A stretch of 60,000 bases of DNA, taken from positions 5,396,001 through 5,456,000 of the forward strand of contig OU612067.1 in NCBI GenBank assembly GCA_914767715.1, given 5' to 3'. This document shows positions 24,176 to 36,828 of this stretch, one piece after another. A model generated the notes under the pieces. The model was given only the letters and a program-made list of their open reading frames with translations. It did not search any database and had not been told where the DNA came from. The translations under genes and the position numbers were made by a program. Origin of the DNA: Membranipora membranacea. Lineage: Eukaryota; Bryozoa; Gymnolaemata; Cheilostomatida; Membraniporidae. The first letter of the stretch is position 1, and the number at the start of each line of letters is the position of its first letter.

Positions 24176-25782
24176 TTATTGAGGACCATATGTTGTCGAT
24201 TCCTTTGTTATCTGTCTTGATGCATTTTTGTTTATCATCTGTTGCGCCTCCTCATATGATGGTAAAATTTCCATATCTGTACCTGATAAAATCAGACCGA
24301 TCAGACTATTACTCAACCAACAATATGCAAAGGCAATCCCTCAGTAGGTCATATTTTGCTTGCATGCTTTCACTTGGGAGTATCTTCTTCCCCAGCCATC
24401 CACCATTAGTGATGACCAATACTGTTGTTGACTAATCAGGTGCCTTTAAAATCTAGCTGAGATCCAACATTTTTATTAGTGTTGGATCTCAGCTAGATTC
24501 TAAAGGCACCTGATTGGTCAACAACAACAATTGTCATCACTAATGGTGGATGGCTGGGGAAGAAGATACTCCCTACATTTTGAGAGCTCATATAACTCCA
24601 TTTAAAGCTACCGGCTAGATGTTTTGATGCCACAACTCTGTATTTAGATTTTTGACTGGTGGCTCTGCTGGGCAAAGCCCTGCTGTGTTAGCAGTGGTTT
24701 AAGGGGCAAATAATTTCCCCATTGATAATGCATATATTATTAGGATCACCTTTTTCCAAACAAGTCTGAAATATCAGTTAAGTAAAATGATTAATGCGCA
24801 TAACTCACCTCACAATATATATACCTAGTCTTAAAAAATAGTATTTAAAATCAAACCTGTTTGTTGGGCTACTGCGAGAGTTTCCAAACTGTCTAGTTGA
24901 TTACGCAGCTGATGAATCTGACCAACTATTTCGACTGGACCTGAGCGTTGAGCTGTAGCAGAACCTGACCCTGACCCTGCTAGACCCGACACTAGATCTG
25001 GTACTGGACCTGGACCTGGTGCTGGACCTGACGCTACTCCTGACCCTGAACCTGGACCTGGTTCTGGTCCTAACACTTTTCCTGACTGTCCTAATTCTGG
25101 ATCTGTATGTGGCCATGTGTGAGCAGTTGTATGCTGTATGCTGTATGCTGGACCATAAATGGCCGTTGTGTGACTGTTTGACTTTTTGGTTTAGTCTTTT
25201 GTCGAGGCTGTTGACGAGTTCTTGCTTGTTTGAGACGGTTCTTAATATTCCAGCAGCTATAATATGAAGATAGAATGGGTCACAAAATCAAAGTCAATGT
25301 TGTACATACATATTTCGAAAACTCGCTCGATGATAAAACTGTGCACAGCGACAGATTTTACCCTGAGCTGTTTGAGTCCCGACAGGTTTTCTATTTTGAC
25401 AAGATAGGAAAGGGTAAACAGTACAGTATCAGTTTTACGTAGCTGCGTAAATATAGGGTTGTGTGAGAGCCTTATTGAGGCGAGGGCCCCTCCTCGGACT
25501 AAAATGTGTACATATCCTCTGAGATAAAAAAAAATTGGTTGTGGCAAGCATTTACGAAAGAAAATGGGAAGAGAATCAATAGTCGTTTACAAAGTATGGC
25601 TCTGTATACAAACTTTTTTAACATAGGCTAAAATCTAGGTTTCGATAATAATCACTTACCATCCTTCACATAGAAGACAGATGGGAATCGCAGCTGCTGA
25701 GATAATTACAACTAAGACTATAACTACGTTGAGAAGAACTCCATCTGCCATGGCTTACATTTAACCGTGTCAGGTTTGAATT
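24176..25782 (-). pseudogene. Copy F of the LPSYE family, frameshifted at a heptamer repeat
   Basis: Exon 1 is 25,782-25,660 (ATG 25,751-25,749, MADG then a membrane span and CLLCEG; donor GTAAGT). Exon 2 is 25,256-24,857 and exon 3 is 24,282-24,176, encoding LPSYEEAQQMI and ending TAA. All splice sites look good. Exon 2 is 400 nt, whereas phase demands a length of 2 modulo 3. Its upstream part reads in the family frame from exon 1 (basic, Lys/Arg/Gln-rich) and its downstream part reads in another frame (Gly/Pro-rich linker, then IHQLRNQLDSLETLAVAQQ). The break falls at or near three tandem copies of a 7-bp unit (25,128-25,148). It may be a young pseudogene, a length-variable allele or an assembly error. 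Confidence 0.7.
24376..24578. repeat. About 200-bp near-perfect palindrome
   Basis: GGGAGTATCTTCTTCCCCAG on the left is mirrored by CTGGGGAAGAAGATACTCCC on the right, with arms of roughly 95 bp meeting near 24,477 around TTTTTATTAG. It lies in the intron between exons 2 and 3 of copy F. It looks like a foldback MITE; I could not fix a target duplication. Confidence 0.85.
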
Positions 25783-25799
25783 CTGTAAATAAACGGTAA

Positions 25800-27845
25800 T
25801 TATTGAATATTACAGCGATTCTTACTTCTCCATTTCATTTCTTTAAGTTTGAATGACCTCTCATAATATATGCTTCAGGTTGGCAAGTAGGAAGGATTTC
25901 TAAAAGAGATTGATAACATCTGGGAAAATCAAAGAGAAGATAGTAAGAGAGGGGCCATCGGGTGTAGCAAAGGACAGCACATACAGCAGAGTCCATCTAG
26001 AGCCTGATAGATTTGGGTAGACCAGGCTACACTCCTGGGTATAGTGTTTTCTGAGGCACTCTTAAAAACCTTGGAAACCATAATTCCGGAACTCATGCTG
26101 GAAACTAAGGAACAAGCACTGCTTGTCAACTTCCTAAAACCGCGAGATCCTAGCAAAAAGACAGTATTTCATAAAAAGAGAAGGACTGTAACTATCTAAC
26201 TGAGGAAATAATTCCTAATATGAGGTGTTGAAAAATCCAGACAGCCAGCGGGTAGTTACCAGTGGTATGCTAATGTCTTTTGACGGGCGTTTAGGTCAGA
26301 AAGTCTTGATTGGGACAAAAGTAGGAGCCTGCAGTGTCTGGACATTCATATACTGTTGCTGGACATCACATGGGATGAAACCCCGTTACAAACTTCGTCA
26401 TCGAGAACGAGAGAGCCACTGCTCCTACCTGGTAATAGTCTATAAACAAATATTGAATACCTTGATAGATGCTTTGCCTATCACAAATAAAGATATTTAC
26501 TTTCTTTTTGTCCTTTTGATTTTCTCCCACAGATTTAAGCAGGGAGAAGGATTAAAAGCAAAGCATAGCAATAAAACAAAAAAGTAAGTCAGCCTGTTGA
26601 TTTTGTGTTTTACAAATACTACCAGAACATATGGTAGTAGTGAAATATTGCGCTGACTAAGCAAACTTTTTATTTATAATGCACTCCCTAAAACCATGAA
26701 GTATCACCACATTAAGACTTCACAATCACATCAACCTCGTGAACAACATTAAAAACATAATTTTATAATGGTTATACGGTGAAAAATATAGATGATATTT
26801 CGACAGACAACATTTGCCCCCAGCTTAGCCTTAGTCATGTAAAGGCTCCTTTTTTTTGTTAAAATCTTTGAGGTAACTGGCATCTGTTTAGAAGTTGACT
26901 ATCATAAGCTGTCTCTAAAACTTACTTTGCTCAGTAGGTGGTATTTGCAGTCTCGGATAGTTGATTTTCTATGAATCGTGATAGAGTAGGTCAGAAAAAT
27001 CAAACTCAGGATAAAATTTCAGTTCAGCAATAAATCGTGTTGATTAAATGCTGCAGGACAGAATGTGTAGAAAAGAAAAATGCCAAAATAACTCTTTGCT
27101 TCAGTGATGGTAGTAGGTGATAAATCAAAAAATCTCATTAATATGGGATTGTATCTTTTTAAAACCTTTATTGGCATAATTTTCATTCGATGAAATGTTT
27201 TTTTCAAATTCAGCCATCGAGAAAAATTATGGTGCCATATTTATGTTTGTGTAGGTAAATCCAATTCCTGTCCAGGGAACATTTTATATTCCAACACTAT
27301 GATTATAATGTTTGTCGATATTACAACCAAGAGTCATTGAAAAACGCTCCACAACCTAATGTCTGAGTTAGGGCCAGCAAATGTTAAAAACAAGGCTTTA
27401 TCGAACAAAAGCAGACTGCAACTTATGCATTGTATAAATATTGCTGTTTGGTTTAATGTCAACCAGGATTTCAGACCAGTCTCAATTGATCAATTCATCG
27501 AGAAAAAACAAGGTAATTTATCCAGTGAGATGTTTCAGTCTAGTCCAGTCCAGTCTAGTCCAGCTTCAATTAAACAATGATATGCCTATACACAGGTGAA
27601 TACACCATACATCACTCTTTATAAAATCAATTATGAATTGCAAATACATTAGTACCCCTTGCTTGGTAAGGATGAAAATGAGTGGTATGAAGCTGACTGT
27701 ACTGTACAAGCCAAAAAAACTGCTGTTTCTATGGTGTTAAGTTACTGTAAAAGCTGAATTTATCAGCAGATAGATTTTAACAGATGAAGTCATAAGGTCA
27801 ATAAATTAAGTCAGCTATTATACATAGGCCTCTCAATAATGAAAA
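25800..27845. other. Spacer upstream of copy F, no supportable gene
   Basis: Includes the inverted partner (27,330-27,620) of the repeat at 16,150-16,470, and a segment at 27,650-27,840 that is the inverted match of intron 1 of copy D near 13,400-13,600. Other open frames here are short and unsupported. Confidence 0.4.
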
Positions 27846-28577
27846 CTTCATTTTATCTACAATAAAAATTATTTAAAACAGCAACAGCCCAGTTTTGTTG
27901 AGCTATTTTTTTCTTTTTTTTGGTTCTTTTTTCATGTGGGATTGCCTTTTAAGTCATTGAAGATAATCAAATACAAATGCATGCTTACACCACAGCTTAC
28001 ATATGCGTGGGTACATTATAGTTATAAATTATCCTGTTTTAATCGACCAATTGGCTTGATTGAATTCCAACCCAAACCGCCTTGACCTTGTTGAAACCAG
28101 TCCTGATCAAGGTGTTTATCGATATATATAGATTGCAAACATTTACATCAATCAACCACGTCGTCAATCAACCACGTCGTCAATCACCACGTTCTAAACT
28201 ACGTTCTTCAGCGCTATACTCAGCATTACCGCGACAGGAATCTCGTAGCAAGCAACTCATGCGAGCAGAACGGAGTTTTGATACCAAAAATTAAATTGAT
28301 TACTTTCTCAAGACAAACTGGTTTCTCTCCGTAGTACTGCCATCCGAACAACTTCACCTATTCAACAAGTAAGTTTTTCATCTTAAAGAGATTGCACTAT
28401 AACTGACCTATTTTTTGTATATATATTTGTCATACCCTTTAACAAACAACCTTTCAATAACCAACTTCCATTGTCAAAAGATAAAGACAGCACAGTGTAA
28501 CAGCTGTTACCTATTCCAGAAAGATTTGATAGTTTTTTACCTGTTGGTCAAGACTATGAATTTTTTTGTTGTTGTAG

Positions 28578-29721
28578 AACTCTTCTTCAATCCCGCCAAG
28601 TCTGTAGGTACAGTATGTTTTATGGAGATAACACTCTTGCAATAGTTCTGCCGATCACAGCAGTTATTTTGGGGCTAATATTTGTCGTACTGCTCCTAGT
28701 GCATACAAAATATTCAAAACGAAAGCAGCAAATGAATACACCAACAATCACGCAGCGGCGGGATATATACCAACTATTACCATATAGATCTCTACAGAGA
28801 AACTCACGCACAGCACCAGATACAGAACCGGCTGACCTGGCTATTCAAATTCAACATCTACGCTACTAACTGTATAATTTAGAAGTAAAACAGTAAAACA
28901 TTTGGGCCTGAAGAAGCGGGGTAGACTAGTGTAAAGATCATTGCCCTAACTAGACTGAATAGTTATTTAAGGGTTTTTCAACTAGAGAACTAAAAAAAAC
29001 ATACTTGCCGTTATTTGAAAAAAAACTATCAAAACCAATTCCGTATCCAGTACTTAAGATTCAATGACTTAAATTTTTTAAACAGGATGACATACTATAT
29101 GTCTCGACAATATTGGGTACTTAGATTCTGTCATAGCAAGATGTATTAAGATCGCTTTGCCTTGCAGATCATACATGACCATGAACATTTTTATAAACTA
29201 TTTTCTTCACAAACTCCCTCCAGGCAGATATCAAAGCCTTAAAAACAGAACTGCCTGGGGCAAAGACTCCTTTCTCAGACATTTGATTTTTATGTTGTAA
29301 GATATTTTTTAATCATTTAGAAGTCAGACTTTATTTTACTCATTCTTTTGTATTTATTTTGCTATCTCCTGCCCATATAGCAGTATAAACACTCACATCT
29401 TGCAGCATAATTAACCGACCAACCAAATTATTTTTTGAGGAGATCTCAAAAATTTGCCCTCATGCCGTTTTCTCCCAAATAAATGAGACAAAATAGTTCC
29501 GAGAAATCCCAACCTTGTAAGAATTTTGGAAACATTTAAAATCAGTTGATGTGTTCTGCCTGCCTGCCTGTTCTGCCAGTATAACTGATACATAAGGGCC
29601 TCCCAACATATCCTTGTACATTTTATTACCTTCAGGTATTAATAGCTTACCTTCATATGATGCCTCCCAACAGATGATTAAAAATGAGGCTTCACAACAA
29701 ATGAGAACTGAAGAGGTTTGA
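28578..29721 (+). pseudogene. Copy G of the LPSYE family, nonsense and donor loss
   Basis: This is the right-arm partner of copy C. The main exon starts at 28,578 and the ATG is at 28,615. The GDNT membrane segment and linker are intact, but the helix ends at IQHLRY followed by TAA (28,867-28,869), where copies A, B and H have CAA after CGCTAC or an equivalent. A further deletion of roughly 25 bp removes the end of the helix and the splice donor. The last exon (29,636-29,721) survives and reads LPSYDASQQMI with a TGA at the same place as copy C. What remains could encode about 84 residues with the membrane span but no LPSYE tail. Confidence 0.8.
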
Positions 29722-29749
29722 CCACTTACATGTTATGCAGAGTTATGCG

Positions 29750-31085
29750 TAGGAGAGATTAGATGGTATGGAGAATTGTGACCACGAAAAACCTATATAT
29801 CACAATCTCGGTCAGAAAACAGGGTACTCCGTCTGACGTTGAGATAATGATGCTAGATTCCTACAGACCAATGATAAACAATATTTCATTTTAATGGTAG
29901 TTACTCTGCCATATCCAATCACATTTGTTTTTGGAGTTTGTGTTGAGGTTTCAGAGTCAACACACTGAACTGAAATCTGGTACTGTTAATGAATGACTGC
30001 TTATACTTTGCAAAGCACAATACACCTGTACCTAAAGCATACCATCAGAAGGTCCATCATACTGCTCTCATAGATAAAAGGTTGTGTATCAAAGTCCAAC
30101 CTCTTTTGTGTTGACAGCATTGTAAGCGCACACATTTTTAGTTTACTGGGATGTGGAAATCAAGGTCAGCAGTGCCACCAGCGCCATCTTTTCATTACCA
30201 GAAATTTCACTGCTCTAAAGCTTGTACTGCATACTTCAAATCAGTAACTATGGTGGATGAGGTCACCAATCACTAATCGATTATTGTTTTAGTGGCAGTA
30301 TTACTTTACTTCTAATCTGATAAATGTACCTGCAATTCTAGTCTTATAACATTTTTTGTGTCTAATAACTAGTGTCACTTCTTAAGTAGATATAGTGTTA
30401 AAAATTTGATTTTCTTACATAAGCAAAATATTTTAATCACATCTTTTTTTTCTCGACAATCTAAGATCTTCCTACCCTGGTATACGATGACTGCACTATG
30501 TGAGACAACGCTGATCGATGAATTAGCCAGCTTGAGAGGCTGCCAAAGTTAATATGCAATGTCTTTTTAAATACCATGCTACTGCTCTTAGCATAATCTT
30601 GCTGTCTCGCAGTTATACTGGGACAATTTTTGAAATGAATATCTACTTAAGATTACCTTCAGTTTAAATAACGGCCATGAGTTTGATACGAATTGGCAAT
30701 GGCAATCATATAGTTCGTATTTCTGATGTCTAAAATTGTAAGGCTGCCATATGAACATAATTTTTATCTAGAACTATAAAGCAATGAGAACTATGGAGGC
30801 TACCATCTTCACCCGACGACAAAGTTGTTATTCTTTAGTTTGTGACTTATACCTAGCCAGTTTCCCATTTTCTGTTGGCGATGCTAAAAAGCAGAAACAA
30901 GAATCTCATTTGCCTACCCTTCAGTAACAACTTCGAAATACATAATAACTTGTCAGTTTAATACGAAATAGCAAACAGAAGGTGTAAAAAGTATTCTGTG
31001 CTCACATTAGTAATAGTAATGGAAATTCCCTCCAAATGTGTTTATCTTAACAATTTTATTTGGTCAGAAATTTTTGTCATTAACT
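29750..31085. other. Right-arm spacer, no gene
   Basis: Matches 6,240-7,800 of the left arm in inverted orientation. The left arm has a 134-codon open frame here (7,392-7,796); the right arm lacks 14 bases of it, near 30,048, and has an inserted segment near 29,945, so the frame is not kept. Confidence 0.5.
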
Positions 31086-33000
31086 TTGGCATTATCTTTG
31101 GTCATTAACTTTGTAACAGAATTTGATTTAGGATCACGGATGACAATCACTATTTTTCAAGGACCAGGACGTCTGCCAAAATCAGTGCATCACAAAATCA
31201 TTTTGTTACACTATTTAATCTTAGTAGAATTATTCAGCACGCAGGTACTTTGTTGTGTGGTACTGTACTTCAGAAGTGTCGAGACTAACGCCATTCTGTA
31301 GGCTTAATTAATGTCATAAGATATATAACTTCTGATAATGTGAGGTTGCTCTCACCATAATCTTTTGTGTCATTGAGAATGAAAAGTCAAACTGTTCTAA
31401 AGTTATTTTTTAGACTGAAATCAATTCAAAACAAAGTATCCCATCACAATTCCAAATTTCAGGGTTGTCTAGCCTTCTACGAGGATATGACAACTCCGAC
31501 GAATAATCATGTGACCACTGTCTATCATTACAAAATAAAGTACACCTATGTTGTAGTATGGTGGATAGGCCCTGGGGGCCGATGTCAGGGAGACATGTCC
31601 CAAGAGACCTATGAGAGTTGTATAACAAAAGGCCTTTTGTTTGGTGAACAAAGTAGTACAATGGCAGGCAAAGTTTGCATGTCTGATTACAAGTTGGATG
31701 TGTGTGCTTGCATGCTGGGGAGCGTGTATGGTAGCCCCAGTTATCCACTTTTGATACACTCATTTGTGGGTATACATAATCCACCCGCTGCTACAATATG
31801 TAGGAACCACTGGTAAAGGGTATTTTACAAATGTATTTTATTTTGTAATGATTGAGTTGTGGGAATTCTAAAACTACCAGTCCTTTGATTGATTGCCCTG
31901 AATCTGAGAACTACCCACCACCACCCCTATCTTACCTCCTTCATTACCTTGTTGCTCTTATCATTCCCTTTCTGGTTTTAGTTCGAAAGGCAGAAACTTA
32001 AGAAGAATGAGTGAGCGGTTCTAATCATCACTCCTTCCAAATACAGATCCGGTCAAGACTTCTCAGCTCAAGAAGATACCGGCATCTTATAAACTGTCAA
32101 ATCTCAAAGAAGATCTCAAAAAGAGGCCAATGCCCTGTATGGCTACAAAAAAAATCTCAGAAAGAGGTCAAGGCCTTGTATGGCTTCAAAAGAAGATCTC
32201 CAAAAGAGGTCAATGCCTTGTATGGCTTCAAAAAAAAAGATCCTGCCTTGTATGGCTTCAAAAAAAGATCTCGAAAAGAGGTCAATGCCTTGTATGGCTT
32301 CAAAAGAAGATCTCGAAAAGAGGTCAATGCCTTGTATGGCTTCAAAAAAAAGATCTCGAAAAGAGGTCAATGCCTTGTGTGGCTTCAATAAGAAGATCTC
32401 AAAAGGAGGTCAATGCCTTGTATGGCTCCAAAAGAAGATCTCCAAAAGAGGTCAAAACCTTGATGGTGAAATTGGTTAAACCATCAAAAATCATTGGAGG
32501 GAATGGTTAATACCTTATCCTGATTATGAAATGGTATAATTCTCAAAAATGTAGATTGCTAAATTACCATCGCTAATTGGTAAATTGTGTAATCTCAAAA
32601 TAGAGATTGTAAATATTGCTATTGTTTGCAAAAAGGTTGTTGACACCTAATTACTGTACTTTCATACCTGTACTATATCAAAAAGAGATTTTGTGTACCT
32701 CTGTTGTTTTGGTTGAGGCGTAATCTAGCATGGATTGATAACGCCTCATTGTGAAACCAAATTTTTTCTCAAGAAAGCTATTTTATTGCAAAACGGAATG
32801 TAATGACTTTGAGTCAGTCATTGGTGTGCTTTGGTGATACTTAATCCAATAAACAAATGTTAAATATAAACCTCACAAACATGATTTATTGATGAATTAA
32901 AAAAGGTATTTTTATTAGGACAACAAATCCACTTTCATAATTGAGCATTAAGACGGCGCTGAGGAAACAACGGCTGTGTTATTGAATGAAAATTTCTTCA
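31085..33000. other. Right-arm-only segment with a 42-bp minisatellite and an orphan open frame
   Basis: The left arm has only about 120 bp at this place. The segment holds a 149-codon frame (31,367-31,816, +) that I do not recognise. It is Cys-containing and ends shortly before a GGTAAAG donor-like site. Overlapping frames are open on the minus strand too, so coding is unproven. The minisatellite is listed separately. Confidence 0.4.
32112..32465. repeat. 42-bp minisatellite, about eight units, open in several frames
   Basis: Units follow the form GTCAATGCCTTGTATGGCTT then CAAAAGAAGATCTCGAAAAGAG (42 bp). One unit is shortened and A-run lengths vary, so the phase drifts. Because 42 is a multiple of three, repeated 14-residue motifs such as KEVNALYGFK and RGQCLVWLQK appear in different frames. 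All three forward frames and two reverse ones are open through much of the array. This explains the long frames here without a gene. Confidence 0.9.
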
Positions 33001-34145
33001 GTCCAATCATATGTTATCATAAGTAATCTCATAATAAGAGATTAGCTTGATGGATCCTTCTTTCATAGAACGATTAAAATATTTCCAGCTTGTGACTATC
33101 TTTATTTGTTTATTGGGATATAGCCTTACAGCTTAAATTTATTGGTGTCTGTTTTGTGTTTCTCCAGACTTTTGATCCTTTCGGTGTTGATAGATAACTA
33201 GAATTTATGAAATATGTAAAGGTCATTATGGTAGCCTTGTTGAATAAGAAGTATTCTGAGCCTCCCAGAACTCTTTGTCCCTCCGACGGTCCCCTATCTG
33301 ATGGACCCCCGGTCCGCCGGCCTCTTTTGCCGGAGAGATTAAATAATCAAGTTTTATGTGAAAACTATCATAATCACAAAACCATAGAGATGTGTCAACC
33401 TGGGAGACTGCCACAACAGGAGCAGGAGCTACTCACTGGCTCTATATTAAGTTCACAAAATGGGCTTTTTATCAAATCATTAGCCAGTTATTCCTCCATG
33501 ATGAGCATTTCTGAAACAGGCAAAGTACGGGCTAGTAAGCACCAGGGGACATGACCATTATAGTGGTCCTTTGTAATAGAACGACGGTGGGATTGTAGTT
33601 CATGTTGGAGGACATCTGGTTCAAAATCTTGTAATGAATTTGTCAAGTAGACATTCCATCAAATGCACTCTAGCAAGATGGTGGGAAACGCGCATTTCAT
33701 TTCTTCTTGCTAAGATTGCCAATCATGTAACCACTGCATAACCACTGCGCACAGCACCGATCCACAATGATGAAAATTATTATATATATAAGCCACGTTC
33801 TTTTCAGAACAAGATGAACCTGGCTACATGGTACAAAGCCAAAGATGCCATTAGCTAGATGCCTAGATATTAATATCTTTTTATATATATTTATTTGATT
33901 ACTTGATTGTAAAATACAAGGCATTTTTTACCTACATCTCATCTAGCACCACTGTACCATGAAATCACGTCGCTCACTGCAGAGAAGTTTAACTACGTTC
34001 TTCAGTGCTTTAATCACCATTTACACAATGTGATTCGCACGGCAAACATCTGAGCTGATCTAAACCAGGTCTTGATAGCTGAAGTAATATTGTAAACACT
34101 TCTCAAGATAAACTGCTGTCTTATTATTAAGGACCTACTCTACAA

Positions 34146-36064
34146 GTAAGTTTTACAATTTGATATGATTGTACTGTCTACACCTGTGTATTCCTGTATT
34201 AATCGAGAGTCACTCAGTCCTCTGCCAAACTTACAACGACTCAGCTATTGCTTACAAAGTAAATATATATCGTGATATATCGCTTTTTAAAACTTTTTAA
34301 TATTGCATTGGGGATCATATCTTATAGTTATTTTCACAGCTGAAACCTCCCAAATATTTGACGTTGAGTCGCAGTGACCCCTGAAAGTTCATTTACGGGC
34401 AAAACGTGCCCTTTTTAAATTGAGCCCTCTGTGCCTTGCTATTGAGGTATCCGATTAATTTTTGCTTTCACCATATAGAGGAGGCATGGCACTAACTGGA
34501 GGAGTGTCATTTTAGTGAAACTTCATATTTTTAGGCCTACTGTCTTCGAGACTTGAACTTGATTTTTGCAATAGTAAAAGGGCCATTTCTGACCTCTCAT
34601 TACATGTGACCCTAATAATGCAGAAACTAAAATTTCCAATTTATTATACCATTTTGGTCTTGCAATGTCACTTCCATCAATAATCTTACCAGATTACAGA
34701 TCCTGGTTGTCACAACTGTAACAAATAATAACCCAAATTTTCATTAATTTTTGACAAAATTTTCCAGCCAAAAATCAGAAATTCAGAAATATGTCAGTCA
34801 AATTTGTTGTCAGCATGATGAACCGCAGGAGATTGTTTAGATTTTGATCGAAGCGACTATTGATTATGGCTTAACATCTTGAGATATTTGGATTTTTGTG
34901 GCTAAACTAGCTTTATTTGGTCCAAAACATGCACTCCTTTCCAGCCAAAAAACTGAAAATAGGTTTAACAACATGTCATACACACCAGCTTACATTACAC
35001 TAGAGAGTATTTCCGGGGTTTTGATCGTGGCGTTTGATGATAAATTTAATAGCAGAGAGGTTATGAGCATAAACATTTCTCTCTCGATGCTAAACAATCA
35101 CCCAAAAAAGGTGATCCATTGTTGTACACAATGTGCTTTGCACATAATACTGCACAGATTTTCATCACGCTTTTGCATAACGTAATTTACTGCATCATTT
35201 TGCCCATTGCTGCCTATATGTTTTTTTGTATTTTAGTTAATGTACAATTAATCAAGTTATAAACATGCGGTTTAAAAAAATTTGGGATATTAAAAATAAG
35301 TTAGACTACTAGCAACCTGTCACTGAAAGAATTTTTGAGATGGGACAAGTAGTTCCTGAGAAACTGAAAAGGCGATATATCACGTTAATATCTACGTCAG
35401 CAGAATATACAAGCAGTGTCATTGCCTCATAAGGATCATGTGGACTTATAGCTTCGGTTGCAGCTTTATATTTTTGGGAATTAGAAATTTCTCTCCTGCT
35501 GGTTTTACCAACATCTGTCTACTGCCTCTAGTTGTACCCTTACATACATTTATCACATTTATTCAAATAGAAGTAATGTTTGAAATTTTTGCAGCCTTGG
35601 GTGTCCAATATAAAAAATAGATCCAATCAAGCAGATGTGTTGGCACAATAGCGCGACGGATTTGGCAGACCCATCTCATGTAGTTACAGTTTTGTAAGAA
35701 ACAGTACCTGGAAAATAAGTTGTGATTGACACCAACAAGGCCGTTTAGTCATATTGTTCGGCATAAAGCCTTTCAATGAACATTTGACAAGTCACATGTC
35801 CTTCAACATCTGACCTGTGAAAGTACAGTCAAGCTTATTTGGCAGAAAACAATATAAAAAGTCTGCAAAACAAGATTAAGAATTACTTTGTCATAAATAA
35901 CCTACTTAATTATTTTTGAACATCATAAGAACAGTTGGCTTGTTGCCAAGATTAATCAAAAACAATTTCCATGGCACATTTTAGTTAATCACTAGAACCA
36001 TAATGTGACAATATTTATTTCCACACCGGTTAGAGAGTAATTAATTCGCTTTGTTTTGTTGTAG
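34146..36064 (+). other. Intron 1 of copy H
   Basis: The conserved untranslated exon ends CTCTACAA at 34,145, followed by GTAAGT; the acceptor TTGTAG ends at 36,064. The intron is more than twice as long as in copy B because of the 1.1-kb TIR insertion it contains. The exon just upstream carries a minimal ATG-TGA pair near 34,027 that copy B lacks. Confidence 0.5.
34271..35384. mobile_element. 1.1-kb insertion with CGTGATATATCGC inverted ends
   Basis: The ends CGTGATATATCGC (34,271) and GCGATATATCACG (to 35,384) are perfect inverted repeats. The left arm, near 4,500, runs through the site without it. The flanks (AAGTAAATATATAT and TTAATATCTACG) give no clean duplication, and about five bases of the left-arm sequence seem replaced. 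The inside has a 95-codon frame (34,898-35,185) that I do not recognise. It is probably a non-autonomous DNA element. Confidence 0.75.
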
Positions 36065-36747
36065 AAGTCTTCTCCAAACCCCTCAAGCCTTCAGATACAG
36101 GATGGTGAACGGAGACAATACCCTTGCAATAGTATTGCCAGTCACAGCAGTAATCTTATTGCTGATTTTAGTTGTACTGTTGTTGGCGCGACTATCGTCC
36201 CCTCGTTATGCTCAGCAAATAAATATGCCAACAGTTGTACCATCTGAGATTGCTCCATACAGAATTTAGAATACACATTCACACACAGCTTCAGGTACAG
36301 AACCGGTTGACCTGGCTATTCAAATTCAACACCTACGCTACCAACTGTATAACTTAGAAGCTCAAGCAGCAGCCCAACAAGCAGGTAAATTCAGTAAAAT
36401 AATCACATTTTGGGCAAGGAGTAGCCAAGATTGATAGCATGAAAATCATTAAAACTTGAATGTGATCTGGACAAAGAGTAGTAGTATGAGTAATACTAAA
36501 CAGGCAGAGTATTGTACAAATTTCAAGGTCAACTTTGACAACCTTGTGATATCCCCGCAGTAAATGGAATATCTCTGAAAAAACCAAGAGGGCATCAATA
36601 ACTTTGTCATAATGTAACACGTTTGGATTTTGTCCTTCAGGTATGAATAGCTTACCATCATATGAGGCCGCCCAAGAGATGATTAAAAACGAGACTTCAC
36701 AACAAACGAGTACACAAGACGCTACACAGCGAATGAGTAATGAATAG
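36065..36747 (+). pseudogene. Copy H of the LPSYE family, single nonsense codon
   Basis: This is the right-arm partner of copy B. The main exon is 36,065-36,384 with ATG at 36,102; the last exon is 36,641-36,747. Splice sites are intact and both exons match copy B in length. The one visible break is TAG at 36,267-36,269, where copy B has CAG. The product would be 55 residues: N-terminus, membrane span and first part of the linker. The downstream frame through IQHLRYQLYNLEAQAAAQQ and LPSYEAAQEMI is still open, which suggests a young inactivation or a polymorphism. Confidence 0.8.
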
Positions 36748-36828
36748 AACACTGGATGGTAGGGGATGAGTGAGAAACATTACACATTGTCATGTGTGCA
36801 TCACCTCTATCATATATTTATATTTTAT

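Noticed and set aside
32011-32510. Overlapping 99-126-codon frames with Lys-rich repeats
   Set aside because: They are shifted readings of one 42-bp minisatellite, open on both strands, with no flanking conserved exon.
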